This document shows positions 33,681 through 46,092 of a stretch of 64,000 nt of DNA, piece by piece. This DNA is from Limnoperna fortunei (taxonomy: Eukaryota; Mollusca; Bivalvia; Mytilida; Modiolidae). The translations under genes were made by a program, and so were the position numbers. The stretch lies in assembly GCA_944474755.1 (NCBI GenBank), contig OX104117.1:75368926-75432925 (forward strand). Direction: 5' to 3'. Positions within the stretch are counted from its first letter, which is position 1. Each line of letters begins with the position of its first letter. Under the pieces are notes generated by a model. It was not told the DNA's origin. It saw nothing but the letters and a program-made list of their open reading frames with translations, and did no database searches.

Positions 33681-34242
33681 TTTTATTACTATTGTTATTA
33701 TAGTAAATGTTCTGTCAAAAGCAACTTTGTTTTTAGTCTGTCTGTTTCACTATCGTGTAATTTTATCCCCTCATGATGACATGTCCGGGGCATTAAGGAT
33801 GATTTTTTTACTTATAAACAAACTTGAGCAGGGCTTTTTATTATTTTCCTTATAGACTTACTCGATTGTTTTTAATCAATTTTGTTTTACTTGGTGTAAC
33901 TTTCTCTCCAACATTAAAGGTTAACTTGTGGAGGTTAAAAGTTACTAAACTAAAAAATAGTGATGAAAGTGTTTGTGTGCTAGATTTTTTAGCTAAGTAA
34001 ATGGGTTTTCAGCTTAGTGAAAAGCTATGTGAGATAAATATATAATTGCAATAAAAAGTATGTTCTATGACTGCCTGTATATTTTAATGTAAGGTACTAG
34101 GTAATATCATAACAGTTTGTCAGGACATGCCAAAAACATTGAAATATGAATAACAGTTACCTTGACCTGTCAGGGATATCTTCAAATGGTATACAAAAAT
34201 GGATTGTCATAAAACATTTCACTCAATGTGAGTTTTGGACAC

Positions 34243-34475
34243 TTTTGTCCCCCCACCACAACATGGAGCGGGGAGAAAGAAATTCCAGGCATCAGTCCAT
34301 GCATGCGTCCATCGCATTTTTTTTTCATAACCGATTTTTCACATATACTATTCATTGGCTTTTGATATTTGGTATGCAGCTTCAGATAGGGGTCTTATAA
34401 AGTGGGATGTGTTTTCAGATCCGTTGCTTATCTACTTGTTTCACTAGCCGACTTATTTTGCTCGGCGGGGGACCC
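34243..34475. repeat. MITE-like repeat with G/C-rich inverted ends
   Basis: Begins TTTTGTCCCCCCACC and ends GGCGGGGGACC, imperfect inverses, with no coding capacity. Only one copy in this window, so its mobility is inferred. Confidence 0.4.
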
Positions 34476-34479
34476 ATGA

Positions 34480-35360
34480 ATTCTGGTCTATTTTTCTATT
34501 GGTGACATGACAGGGTATGTTCCATATGTATTCATTTTTTTATCTTTCTTATTTTTATTCTGGTAATTTTAGACCAATATTTGCATTTCAAAAGAAATAT
34601 TTCACTTAAATACAAAGAATAAAACAGATTATCAAAATTTGAATTTTTCTACTTTTCCTCAAAATGACCCATTTTCGGACTGCCCATTACTATTGTTATA
34701 CGCTATTGCTTAAACATTTTATGTTTTATACCTTTTAACTAACAAATGAAGTGTACAAAAACATCATTGTATTTAGTTTTTCATGGTTGCAAGAATTTTC
34801 CACACCTTGTTTAAAAAATTGATATTTTAGCCATTTGATACTGGTTGCTAAGGATGATATTTAGTTGCTAAGGAAAACATGTTAGCTTATCCATAATTAT
34901 TATAAATTTTTTTTTAAATCATATTATTTTTGATGATGCTTATTAGCAATAAAATTGTTTTAGCCAGACCCTTGTTGATATTTTTTTTTATGTAAGCACC
35001 AATCTTGTAAAAAATTCCTTTTTTGAGACAAAGTTTTAACCCCGGACCAATCAATATTGGTTTTAGCCTGTTGCCATGGTAACGTACAATATTAGGTTGA
35101 GTCACTCTGCTGAACGTTATGTTATAACACACTGTTAAGTTTGATAATAGTATTTATCCATTTTTAAAAAACTCATTTGCCACCATCTGCGTGGTTTTTA
35201 CAGAGAACTGTAGTTAAACACATTGGTTACTACACATTAAGTTGAAAATTTGGTCAAATATACAGCGCTTCTTGTCGCAAGTTTTATTTGACATGCAATA
35301 AAAGTAGCTAAAAGAGTATACTTATAATTACGCTGTTGTTATTGTGGGTGGGGTGGTAGG
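34480..35360. other. Non-coding stretch
   Basis: AT-rich intronic DNA. No exon or repeat supported. Confidence 0.4.
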
Positions 35361-35369
35361 AAGCTCATG

Positions 35370-35440
35370 TTAAAACTGACAATCCTTGTCGATTAAGTTG
35401 GAGTCGGGCACACCCTACCTGCAGTATATTGAAAATCCAC
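35370..35440 (-). repeat. SINE-B 5' fragment
   Basis: On the minus strand: CTGCAGGTAGGGTGTGCCCGAC followed by TCGACAAGGATTGTCAG, as in family B. Confidence 0.65.
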
Positions 35441-35494
35441 AACCCGTTGACAGGCATGTAATAAACAGTAGATGACTAATCAATCAGCCGCGGC

Positions 35495-35590
35495 TAGGTT
35501 TTTCCGTATTATGAGATGAAAACGCCAACGAAAGAGCATTGCCTGACCGCCACCTGAGTACGCGCTGGGCAGCACTGTGAACCCTAGTTA
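35495..35590 (+). repeat. SINE-A 3' fragment
   Basis: CCGCGGCTAGG, CCGTATTATGA and TACGCGCTGGGCAGCACTGTG match the 3' half of family A. Confidence 0.65.
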
Positions 35591-36149
35591 CTTATTTCAA
35601 ATACGTCCATTTTTTCAGGAAACATTTATCTTTATACATAATTAAATATCGAACGCCTATAACAGACATCGTAAACTAAATCACACATTAATTCTTAAAA
35701 TATCATTTTCCATTAATGTCAACTATTTATAATTTATTATTGAGTAAACGAAACAGAAAGGTACCAAAACTAATCTTTAAAATAAATCCATTAGATTATT
35801 TTTTAAAACTTTGTTTACCAATTTTATAGGTACCAAAGAAACTTTTACAATCGTAAAGTATTTCGCCTGTGTTATTTTATGAAACGAAATCTCGAAATTG
35901 TGACGCCAAAAATATGAAAAGCAGAAATGATCTTAAGCCTACATGGTCGTAGTTTTAACTCAAATAAAATCGTGTTACGTTTATACTTTATTTGATATTT
36001 AATTCTGGTTAATTCATGTGACAGATGTTTTCGCTTTTGTCGTAAATCTTACTAAGTATTATACGCCGGAATTCTTAGTAATTGTTGCACGGAGAGAAAA
36101 ATTTAATCAAACGGCGACAAATGATCTCTTAGGCGTTTATAACAAAACA

Positions 36150-36390
36150 AATTTGACCTCGGTGGTTAAGGTAGCAGATATATACTATGATCGGTGTGTC
36201 TGTTCGATCCTTACATGGAGAGGGTGTGCTCAACTTATATATCTCTAAATTTGCAAAGAATACCAGTTTTCCTGTCGAATGTCAGCGGTTTCGCTTGGTA
36301 CCCTAGCTTTTCTCTATAAACACTCGACGCCATATTATATAGCGTAATATATTTTTTGAAAATGGTGTTAAAAAAAACTTCAAACAAACA
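36150..36390 (+). repeat. SINE-B copy, degenerate
   Basis: CCTCGGTGGTTAAGGTAGC, TGTTCGATCCTTAC (B-box-like), ACCAGTTTTCCTG, CACTCGACGCCATATTATAT and a CAAACAAACA tail in family-B order. Confidence 0.75.
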
Positions 36391-36635
36391 TGCATACAAA
36401 TACATGTAATGCTTACACGAAAGAGCGAAGTGAAAATGCAAATTATGATTCCACCTTCGCGTTTTTCATCTTTCGCGTTTCCGCTTTATAAAATTTCAGA
36501 GACAAATACGAGATGTACGTATCGGCACACGAGGTCAAATATTTGTTGAAGTCATTGTGTGTGGTTTTTTAAAGATTTTATTTTTATTTTTGATTTTGAT
36601 TTTTGGGTCAGGTGAGCTGAAGAGAGTAAACTCAC

Positions 36636-36780
36636 TGTAACCGCTACAAACGGCTAAATTCTCCATACATTTCCAGTGCCAGTCAAAATTTTGTTCTTAT
36701 TATTTAATCTATTTTGTTGTTATTCATTATTTGTGAACTTGTTCTCATTCTACACATAACTAAAAATATTGCGCGGTGGA
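36636..36780 (-). repeat. SINE-A 5' fragment
   Basis: Minus strand carries TTTTGACTGGCACTGGAAAT, GAGAATTTAGCCGTTTGTAG and CGGTTAC, a family-A 5' half with insertions. Confidence 0.7.
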
Positions 36781-37267
36781 TGTTATGCAAATATTCAGTC
36801 AGTCAGTTTATTTACCATCATCCACACTGTGTTTGTATTTCATACATACACACATATATATATGTATATACATTTTGCATTCATCTCAGTCTGTATACGT
36901 GACCGTTTTAGCTGTCAATAATATTGCTATTGGCTCAATTTCTGCTGCATGCGGCTGATTCGCGGAACTCTCTAGATCATATCCTACTTTGTGTGTCCCT
37001 AGTTATTGACTCTACAATGTTGCAAGCAGGCATACTCATGTGGCGTAGCCAAATGTGCCTTACCGCTGCAGTATCGAGTTGCCTAAGAGGCGTGAGAAAA
37101 TAAAATGGAAAAAAAATTGTGTGGTACATTTAGGTTTAGGACAAAATAACAAGCATGAAATGTTAGAACTGTTTTGACAGGTATTTGGGAAGACCTAAGT
37201 ATAGTCATTAAAAAACTTCATCAGAATGTGAAACTCTAGTACAGTGCTTGATAAAATTTGCGTTCAA

Positions 37268-38197
37268 TATTTTTCATTATTATATAGTAATATATTTTAC
37301 ACTACGTCTCGGTCTTTTCCGGGAAAAGTACAGATGTGTTCGGAACATCGCTTTTTTACTTTTACTGTCGTTTGGTAAACAAACATGGCCGAAAATGACG
37401 TACATGATTTGCTCCTGAGGGTGATTTAGCAGAAATGATTGAAACAAAACAAATGGAAGTGAATTCGATTACCGATAAAAGTAAAGTTTGTTTGTTTGTT
37501 TGATGGTGTTTAACGCCACTTTCAGTAATTTTTCAGCTATATCATGGCGTCCAGTTTTTATAGGGGGAGGAAGGCGGAGTACCCGGAGAAAACCCTTGAC
37601 CTGCGGTAGAAAAACTGGCAACCCTTGTCAATTAAGATTGGAGTCGAGTACGCCCTGCCTGCAGTGAGAATCGAACCCGCAATCTCAGTGTTGACAGACC
37701 ACGTGATCAATAGTAGACGAACTACCTGGACCACTCGGCCACCGTGGCCCCCTAAAAGTAAAGAATTCATAGACCAACAAAAGAAAAAAATCGACGGTAA
37801 ATTGTACGAAACGGGATTTAAATATCGTGTACAAGCAAAAGTTTATGTTTCAAAGCAGGAATTTAGAGCGTTGTATATTCACAACAATCAGGAGCAATAA
37901 ATAAAAAACACAAGATTGAAAAAAATCAGTTTTGTTTTAATTTTATGATCATCAATATATATATTTGTAATATTGACTTAGTGAATATATAATAATATTG
38001 GACCTAGTAAAATATTACAAAATAGAAAATATAATGAATAGTCACTTAAAATCATACAAACATTATTACTATGTAATAAATGGGTTATTGCATGAATATT
38101 GAGAAATAATGTCCCTCGCAAGATGCTTTATTGCACTCGCAAGCTCGTGCAATAAAGCACTTGCTTGGGACAATATTTCCCAATATTTCTACAATAT
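37268..38197. mobile_element. 0.93-kb non-autonomous element, copy 2 (inverted, carries a SINE)
   Basis: Inverted partner of 22917-23862. From the left: CAATATTTTTCATTATTATA and TAGTAATAT end, the matching body, then TTATTACATAGTAATAAT and the fold-back segment (38084-38197) with TTATTGCATGAATATTG. A reading from ATG at 37386 gives MAENDVHDLLL, a one-base shift, then LAEMIETKQMEVNSITDKSK; it is interrupted by a SINE-B insertion and resumes EFIDQQKKKIDGKLYETGFK to ...NNQEQ and stop. The product is unknown; both copies are broken. Confidence 0.75.
37487..37753 (-). mobile_element. SINE-B, full length, nested insertion
   Basis: A 267-bp minus-strand SINE flanked by a 10-bp direct repeat AAAAGTAAAG (37477-37486, 37754-37763). 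tRNA-like head with GTGGCCGAGTGGTCCAGG (A box) and GGTTCGATTCTC (B box), the family body, and a CAAACAAACAAA tail. The homologous site in copy 1 (about 23585-23600) has no insertion, giving an empty-site comparison. The A box is of the tRNA-Leu/Ser style. Confidence 0.92.
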
Positions 38198-38199
38198 TG

Positions 38200-38726
38200 C
38201 TGTTTATATAGGCGTTCCTCATAGATGTCATAAAATGTCCATAAAAATGATTGTGATTATAAAGTTCTGAAATAACAAAAGTGTTTCAGTTCAAACAAAT
38301 ATATTATGACGAAGCTACAAATGAATCAAGGTAATAGAAATTATTACGTGATATATATTTCATAATAAACTTATAATGATTTGGTCGATGAATGTGTACA
38401 AGAAATTAGTTATATCTAAAATAATAAATAGTGCTACGTACGTTAGCAACTATTCAATCAATTTAGGATCCATATATTAATTACATCTGTTTTTTTCTTG
38501 AGTAGTTAATGTTTTATGTATTCGTAGTAACATTTTATTAATATTGTTAATTGAATGGCTCCGGCATACACATTATAAATTATAAATTCCAAACCCATAG
38601 CATGTATGATTATAATACATGTTTACTTAAAGCAAAGTTGCAATCCTATCAAAAAAGGAATTTAACATTTACTATTTGTTTACCATAAATATTAATAAAA
38701 CCATCAAAACAAATATTTAGTTTTAC
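38200..38726. other. Gene B first intron, 5' part
   Basis: No exon or repeat supported. Confidence 0.4.
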
Positions 38727-38796
38727 CTGTATCTGGTGATGTATGCGATCCATCGATTATCATGATAAATAATATTATATTTACTTGTGCCATCAT
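38727..38796 (-). CDS. Gene B signal-peptide exon
   Basis: Minus-strand ATG at 38796 (or the next codon, also ATG) gives MMAQVNIILFIMIIDGSHTS followed by PDT and donor ACAG|GTAAAAC, phase 1. This phase suits the lectin-like exon at 30587-30829. The hydrophobic core and the small residues after it fit a secretory signal cleaved near GSH. The next exon is ~7.9 kb away across an intron filled with transposons, so assignment to gene B rests on strand, order and phase. Confidence 0.55.
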
Positions 38797-39859
38797 TTTT
38801 AATTTGTCACCCCGTTAAAGGAAGTACTTTGTCATGACTCATCGAATTTTGTTATCAGCTTCAAATTCTTTCGTGTACAAGGAAGATATTTTTTCTATAT
38901 GAAAATTCATTTACTGCAAGATATGTTATCGAATAATTGATAAAAAGTAGTTGGTATATATTTTTATGAAACACAGATCAAAGTTGATTCAAAATGATAC
39001 AAAATGTTGTAAAAATTGCATTTTGGAATTTTGAATTTAAATGTTTGCAAAATATATCGTTATCCTCTGTGCTGTAGATGAAATTGTAAAATTATTAGAG
39101 GGAATTAGTAATATGTACATTTATTTAAACCTTTGTACGCATTTACCTCTGTATTGACTCTACTTACATTTGAACGTGTATATGCATATATTTTGAATTC
39201 TATAGTTGTTGCAGATACTAGTAAATCAGGGCAAGTTGACACTTTCGGTGGCCTTTATAGGTACTGAAATTGCCGATATGATAAAAACATATTTATATAA
39301 TGTTGAATTTAAACTGTGATATAAAAAATAATATGCTGGTGTAGGATCAAATCTTACTTGATTCATAGATGGACTGCTGCTACTACAAGACCGTCCATTA
39401 ATAATATCGTATCCATGTTATGGTTCTATCTTTGTTCAAAATTTGTCTCAATATATCCTTGCTACCCTTCATTTTTTCCCCAATAATGCATCGCCTGAGC
39501 TGGATTTCAGAAATTTCTGGTAGATTCGAGACCCTATCCATAGTAATTTGCCTTGTTTTGACTTGATGGCACTAGATATTTATTTAAGCTCTAGATATAT
39601 TTAATAAGTGTTACATATGTTATTACCTTCTGTATAATTGTAAAGACTAAAGTAATCGTTTTGCTATGCATAATTTAACCATTTGTATATTTCTCAATTT
39701 TATAACTAAGGTGTTTCCTATTAATAAGCGTTGATATTTTATTGTTTGTCTAAAACTGTTTTGCATTATTTTGATTTATATTTTGATTTTGTGATCCTTT
39801 ATTAATGACATTCTTTCTTTTGTGTTCAGAAACTTCGTACATAAAAGTATATAAAGTGA

Positions 39860-39955
39860 TTCACCCTGTCTGCAGTGACACTCAAACCTGCTACCGCAGT
39901 GTTGGCAGACCGCGTGATCAATAGCAGAGTAACTACCTTAACCCACAGAGGCCCA
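39860..39955 (-). repeat. SINE-B 5' fragment
   Basis: Contains, inverted, the tRNA-like head and B-box region (GGTTTGAGTGTCACTGCAGA) of family B; the 3' half is missing. Confidence 0.75.
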
Positions 39956-41632
39956 TATTTTTTTAGCTTGTGTGTCTCTCCTTTTTTATCATTTCCTTTT
40001 GTAGTTCTCTGTTTTTATTTCCCTTTTTATTATGATATTTATTTCGTCATTTTACGAATTAAATGTCATCTCTTGCCCTATATTTGTATTAATGTTTTAT
40101 GTGAAAATAATATTTTGATAATTATTTGCCGCTTTTGTAGCGGGTATGTGTCTTTTTTGTTGCATGTTGTGAGTAATACGTTTCTGCATATCTGTTTATT
40201 TGGGGTATGACAATAAAGGCAATGTAACGGATTCCTTTTAAAATTTTCAACCCGTAACATAACGAATTATTTGTTGTTGTATTTTTGTAGTTGTATGAAG
40301 TACCGTTTTTTTCTCACTTATGGGCGTTCTGCTTGTATATAGTGTTGGGGATTATAGGGGAGGAATTCAAACAACTGGTTGAAACCTGCCACATAATGTT
40401 GTATTTGACTGTTATAGGTCAGAAGTTTGTGACATCATTTTCATCCGTTTCTGAAACTAAACAAATTGCGAAAAGAAATATCAGATAACTTTCGCAAAGT
40501 ACTTCCTCTTAAGTGTGATTAAAATATCATTTAGAAACAAAAATTATGTATATATTTTGATATTGATATTTGGATTTTAAAAACCAATGCATGCAGGTAA
40601 ATGATTCACTATAGTTTAGCATTGGAAACTTTAACATTTATTATTAAACTGATTTCAACCGCCTTCGACCTTTCTCATTTGTTACGAGCTACGGACAAAA
40701 GAATACAAACAAATAATTTATCAGTAAATTGAAAATGCGATAGTAGGCAAGTAAAATACATATACTGTATATTGCTTGTCACATACAGGGACATCAACAT
40801 GTAGTAGCCAAACCAATTCGGAGCGGGAAAAGCTGCGTAAAATTGATCCCGTATCCCAGATGTCTTTGTTTACTGCCACAAATAAGTCTGATTATTAAAA
40901 TTGTTCAATCTAACTATTTTATTTCATTTTATACTAGGTTAAGATTTAAGTCAATGCAGGCTTAAATCTTCTTAACGCAGGTGATACATAACTAATAACT
41001 TTGTGCAATGATCTAAAATTTTACAGTCGATTAAAACATGATATTCTAGACGCCATGGCAAACATATTATTACGGTATTGATCATCTCATTTTCTCTTAT
41101 TTATATTGGCTGTCAGAGCATTGAACGAAGCATATCTGTATATAATTTAATTTTGCCACATATATTCCCAAAATAACAATTTAGAAAAGCTTTATAGACC
41201 TTTATCGCGATGCGTAGCATATTTATTGTGAACAATCTTTATACCTTCTACCTTTTAGAATGTTTACTTTTAAAGTAATACATTGAACGTTCAATCATTT
41301 AGAATGCTTAGCAAGATAAAAGAATACAAGAGAAAAGCAGATACAACAAGAACATCTGCGGCCTCCGTGAAGTACTGTGGTCACAAACTTTATTACTTGG
41401 CTGCGGACAAGCATACTTCTTGGGGCGACACCATGTAACATTATCGTTAATAGTAATTTTCTCCAACAACTTACCATAATGGCGAGAAAATTGAGACTTT
41501 GTATGACCTTCTGCATTACGTCCTAGATCAGCTTTTCAGGGCTTCTCCATCTTGGATGTTTTCTACTAACACTTACTTTCCCTGTTTAGTAACTTTACTG
41601 TTTGTTATGCCACTTCCATGAGGATGGAATAA

Positions 41633-41944
41633 GTGTCAATGTTGGTTACTGATGAGCTCCTCAGTATGTTTGGATCACCTGTGGCTGTGTGTTTATACAA
41701 ATCAACACTATTTTGTCCATTTCTGCAACATATCGTACATGTAGTTTTTCATGAGACATTTAAATTTATAACATGTATATTGCAGATGAGTGGTGAGTTC
41801 TTTAATATGTTTGGATATCATCTGGCCGTATGGTTATACACATTTAAACAGAACTGTGTCCATCTCTGCAAAATATATCTATCTTCTGTGAGACATATCT
41901 TTCTCATCCGAGGTATAGAAATTCTCTTCACTTCCTGTTTATGA
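41633..41944 (+). repeat. Two-copy ~135-bp direct repeat in one open frame
   Basis: Two diverged units start near 41648 and 41784, sharing GATGAG, AGTATGTTTGGAT/AATATGTTTGGAT, TGTCCATTTCTGCAA/TGTCCATCTCTGCAA and GAGACAT. The frame stays open across both: DELLSMFGSPVAVCLY parallels GEFFNMFGYHLAVWLY. I do not recognise the sequence, and no start or splice context makes it a gene. It may be a decayed satellite unit. Confidence 0.45.
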
Positions 41945-42789
41945 GGTTTACACAAACATCTTATTTGGCTCACTCCCTTTAACTCTTGTATGTGTATGTA
42001 GCTGTAGGTAGATTTGTGTTTATGTGTATTTATACATATACTAATTAGATCTATACCACAACAAAATTGTTGCTTTTTTTATAATTTTATTTTTCTAGTT
42101 CTAGTTTTTTAATATTTTATTATGTAATAATTGTATTATTTTTATTTCGCTTTCACTTTCTGTTTGTTACCTTTCCGTTCTTATCGTCTTTGTATACTAT
42201 AATAAGCAAGTTTATTGAATGTCGTTTTGACGTTATTGTAAATGTGTCATGAATTAAGACGGTGGTCGTCTATAGAACTTTAAACTTGCCTACTGAATAA
42301 TAAGTAACCGTTTTGGTTTGGCGCACGACACATACAAAATATTAAATATATTTCATTATACACAACCCTAATTTATAACTAACTATAATTTCTGTAAAAT
42401 TCTGGTTTTAACCATGAACAAAATCATTGTTAACTGTGAAAAATTAAAAACACAAGATAGATATAGGAAGGCTTTGATACAAAGGTATATCATTACAAGA
42501 ATTACTCTTAAGAAGCTCGTTGAAAATTGGTTCCAAATACATATGTTGTTATGTCCTATATTCATACATAGTTGAAATTTTGTATAACATATTACAGAAA
42601 TCAAATGTAAAACACTATACGAGAAGAACAATTGTATGCCATCGACAGCAACATTCTAGCTGTAAATTTCACAACTTATACATGTGTAAGTTACTCTAGA
42701 TCTTGCGATCGGTATTCCGATATTGTAGACCAATCACTGCTGTTGACTGCCTTTCAACTCGAACAAAGGTTTGTTGTACCTAGGTTGAT

Positions 42790-43120
42790 GCTATCTTTCC
42801 AGAAGTTCTATGGTAGTCACCATGACTTAATTGATCATTATGGGAAATCAGTCTCTTAAATACGATCATTTTCGCTGAGCCATAGGTAATGTTTCTTATT
42901 CCGGTATTTGACATTTCCCGAGTATCTCGACGGGAGTATAATTGGACCCAGGCATTGCTTACTCGTCCGGAGCACCTGAGTGCGCTCATGTTTTCATAGG
43001 GTTAGGGTTACTCTCTTTCTATTTTTTATGTTTTCGGTTTTATGTATTGTGTTTGTCCATATCCGGATTTGTAACTTTTGGCTAATGTTGTTCGGTCGGT
43101 TTTCTTTGCTATTTTTTTTA
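42790..43120 (-). repeat. Dispersed repeat E, copy
   Basis: Minus strand matches 50868-51207: GAAAACCGACCGAACAACA, AAATCCGGATATGGACAAAC, GTGCTCCGGACGAGTAAGC, CTATGGCTCAGC and CATGGTGACTACCATAGAA. Also partly at 1-52 (3' end only) and 55985-56050. Confidence 0.8.
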
Positions 43121-43124
43121 ATCA

Positions 43125-45173
43125 GAACTCCTACGTTTTTTATTCAATCTGTAATGTGACAAGATGAAATTATCGTTACCTCTAAATAATGGCTGAATAT
43201 TTGTTTTACTATGGCATGCCGTTTTCTTAAACATTGATATTTTAGCATTCAATAATATGAAGTTCTTTAACAATATTATATCAAATAAGCGTACACGTAA
43301 CTATTTTTAAATTGTAATGAGCAATAACAATGAATCTAAATAACAATCACTAATTACGCAATATTTGGTCCCGTTTTTTCTCTGAAATGTCATTCAAAAT
43401 TCAATTTTTTTATCTACTGTTAACAATTTATTAAATTGTTTTCACTATGACAATCTTTTTTTAAATCTGTGTATTGGAAATACTGTATTTACTTAACAGA
43501 AAGATCTGATCTGTCTATAGGCAAATTGATCAAATTCTATTCAGTGGAGTAGGTTGTGTTGAGGAAAACAGATTTAACCCCTAGAGTTTCTGTTTTTACT
43601 ATGGAAAACTAAAATATTTTTATCAAAATGTTAAACATAAGGTGCACAGTGGCACGTTTGACAGATTCTAAAAAATGTCATCAGATTTCATGAATTGGTT
43701 TAGAAGTAGCTCGTTGGAAAAAGTGTAAGGGATACTCCATTACTATTTAACCCACTTTTCATTGATTGGATTGTTTAACGTCCAGCGACCAGTATTTAGT
43801 TTATTCAGGACGAGATCAAGTTAACACACAAATCAATGGAAAAATGGAGTGGGATGGGACATAGGGAACACAATTCAGACTGCCACTGAAACACTATTGA
43901 GTATTGGGTTTGGGCAGCGAAATTGGGACTTTTGAATCGGCTACATTGATCCTACTCTTTATTCGAAATATATATATATTAAAAAAGGTTATTATCGTGC
44001 AACGAGCGTGGCAAACACGTCACCCACTATGGTCGGCGGACAGGCTTTCAACATTATGACATGACAACCCCACATTGATAGGGTCTCCGTTATCCACAGC
44101 CGAGAAAGCCCTGGGCTTCTCTGTTGGTCAAACACTGGCAACCCTACCAGTATGGCCCAATCCCGTCTTTTTAAAGCGGGGATATAATAAATGCGTACAA
44201 CAATCAAAAGCCTGGATGAAACCTTTGATGTACATATGAGCGTCACACTTCGTTTGAATCTGATGCCAGATCGTACAAGAATCGTCAGCTTGTCTTTAAA
44301 TAAGATATTTTAATTTTTTGTAAAGCTGGGTTTCGTTAAGAGCTGGAAACAGATTATGTAACGGAAAGACTGGTCTTGGACCACGGAAACCTTTTTATAG
44401 AGAGATCCTTGCGAGATAAAGAACCTTTTGTGAAGATTTCGACAAAATAATGCGCATTGCAGCAGTAGCAGCACAACAGCATGTCTCTTCCAACCTTATA
44501 TATCCTAGTCTCCCTTTCAAATATAACACCAGGTCAAAACCTCAGCTATTAGCATTTTGGTTAATTTATAATAGGACGCAATTTATTATCACATGCACAT
44601 GTCAATCTTTTTAAGAACTGGGAATACCTTTTCTTCAAAATTTTTCATATAAATTACATTTGATTTTCACGTTTAAAATATGAAATCTTAATCTAAACTC
44701 AGCTGAGAAATGTAAACAGCTGAAACAATGAACGTCATAAAGAGAATGACATAATAATACTTTCGGTCTACTTGAACTTGTCTCTATAAAACATGCTTAG
44801 TATAGAGAATATCCGAACTTCCAATTTCAACGCTGTCACAATTGAATTACAATGCTCCTGACTGGCGTTATATCCAAGGCCGCTTATGCTAAAGAGGATA
44901 TCATCGTCAGGGTGTAAGAATAACCTAACTATCTATGCTTTTTGGGTTTCTCAATCAAAATGTCATTCTACTTGGTTATATCAATTTTAAATATCGACTA
45001 ATTTTCTGCTTACTCAATATTGTTCGACAACGATGATATAATTGCGAGACTTCGTGTTCTTCAAACGTTTGCTTGTTTGCATCAATTCGACATTTTAAGA
45101 GACGATATATGGCTCTGGAAAATAGCAAGCAAATGTTTCTCTAAAGATTATTCGTGTTTTGTAATGTTTTTAG
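43125..45173. other. Upstream of gene C stalk exons; SINE-A copy
   Basis: A SINE-A copy lies at 43765-44165 (separate entry). No signal-peptide or lectin-like exon for gene C was found here, so the 5' part of that gene is missing or decayed. Confidence 0.4.
43765..44165 (+). repeat. SINE-A copy, full length
   Basis: AACGTCCAGCGACCAGTATTT, CAGGACGAGATCAAGTTAAC, GACTGCCACTG, CGGCTACATTGATCCTACTC, GTGCAACGAGCGTGGCA, GATAGGGTCTCC and CCCTACCAGTATGG, in the order of the copy at 22100-22510. Confidence 0.85.
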
Positions 45174-45329
45174 ACCCTGATAAATCAATATTTAATACAG
45201 AGACTAGTACATATAAGCTCATACCGTCTTCTTGGATCACAAACTTGACGATACCCACGCCGGAAACGTCAGATACATCGACTATGATGCAAGAACCCAC
45301 AACTAAAAGCAGTTCGTCTTCGCAATTTA
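45174..45329 (+). CDS. Gene C stalk exon 1
   Basis: A 156-bp plus-strand exon: acceptor AATGTTTTTAG, donor AATTTA|GTAAGG, phase 1-1 (52 codons), open. Reads PDKSIFNTETSTYKLIPSSW then ITNLTIPTPETSDTSTMMQE and PTTKSSSSSQF. Thr/Ser/Pro-rich and Cys-free, so an extended glycosylated spacer is likely. Its partner 465 bp downstream is a tandem duplicate. Same exon family as 29963, 29094 and 54449. Confidence 0.7.
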
Positions 45330-46075
45330 GTAAGGTCTTACACATTTTTTTATACAAATTAGCAAAATGTTTTATTGATATTTTATTAGTCGTTACAATC
45401 CCATTATTTGTCGACATGAATTAATTTTGGAATAAACTGCAGAAACTAAAGCGTATTACAGATAAAAATATCAAGAGCAGGAGAAAATATTACTTTTACT
45501 GAATACACTAAACTCTTCTTGAATAAAAGGTTAATTGGTAAATAAAAATTAGCACAAAAATATACTTTAAAGATATTCTTACTGTATGTCCTTTGAACTT
45601 CATCATACATTTCGTTTTGCTTTTAGAACCCAATAAATAAATATTTAGTTCGCTGACATTTACAAATAAGCTCATGCAGTCTTCCTGGATCAAACACGTG
45701 ACGCTACCAACGCCGGCAACAACATATACAACTAAAGCTACAACGACTATGATACAAGATCCCACAACTAAAGTCAGCTCGCCTTTGCAATTTAGTAAGG
45801 TCTAAGACATCTTTTGAAATTATTGAAACTATCCATAAGTTTTATTGGTGTTTTGTTATTCGTAAATACATTCCGACTATTTTTCAGCATTAATTAATTT
45901 TAGAATAAACTGCAGAAACTAAAACGTATTACACATAAAAATATCCAGACCAAGCAGAAAATATTATTTTTTCTTAAATACAGTAAAATGGCATTAAATA
46001 GAAGGATAATTAGAAGAAAAGGCTCAAAATAACACATTTTAAGATATACTTACTGTATGTCATTTGCACTTGATC
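45330..46075. repeat. Tandem intron units flanking the stalk exons
   Basis: Intron after exon 1 (45330-45620) and after exon 2 (45795-46075) match: TAATTTTGGAATAAACTGCA against TAATTTTAGAATAAACTGCA, AACGTATTACACATAAAAAT, and CTTACTGTATGTC before each next unit. A third unit begins at ~46020 and is cut off at ~46080 by LINE sequence. A worn relative of the same intron is seen at 55490-55545 (AAAATATCCAGAACAAGCGG). Confidence 0.8.
45627..45794 (+). CDS. Gene C stalk exon 2, with a stop
   Basis: Tandem copy of stalk exon 1: acceptor TTGCTTTTAG, donor AATTTA|GTAAGG, 168 bp, phase 1-1. Near the start the Ser codon TCA of copy 1 (AAATCAATATTT) is TAA here (AAATAAATATTT), which would end the protein if the exon is used from this acceptor. 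The rest is open and well kept: TFTNKLMQSSWIKHVTLPTP, ATTYTTKATTTMIQDPTTKV, SSPLQF. As 168 is a multiple of three, skipping it keeps the frame. Confidence 0.55.
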
Positions 46076-46092
46076 ATATATATTTTGGTTGT

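Larger units (their letters stand above)
38800..42779. other. Intergenic region between divergent genes B and C
   Basis: About 4 kb with few features. A SINE-B 5' fragment on the minus strand lies at 39860-39955 (CTGCAGACAGGGTGAA, TGATCACGCGGTCTGCCAAC read inverted). A two-copy internal repeat at ~41640-41910 is described separately. No exon is supported. Confidence 0.4.

Noticed and set aside
42632..42859. Possible lectin-like exon (NILAVNFTTYTC)
   Set aside because: Only one of the expected Cys/hydrophobic positions fits, and the second half overlaps dispersed repeat E.
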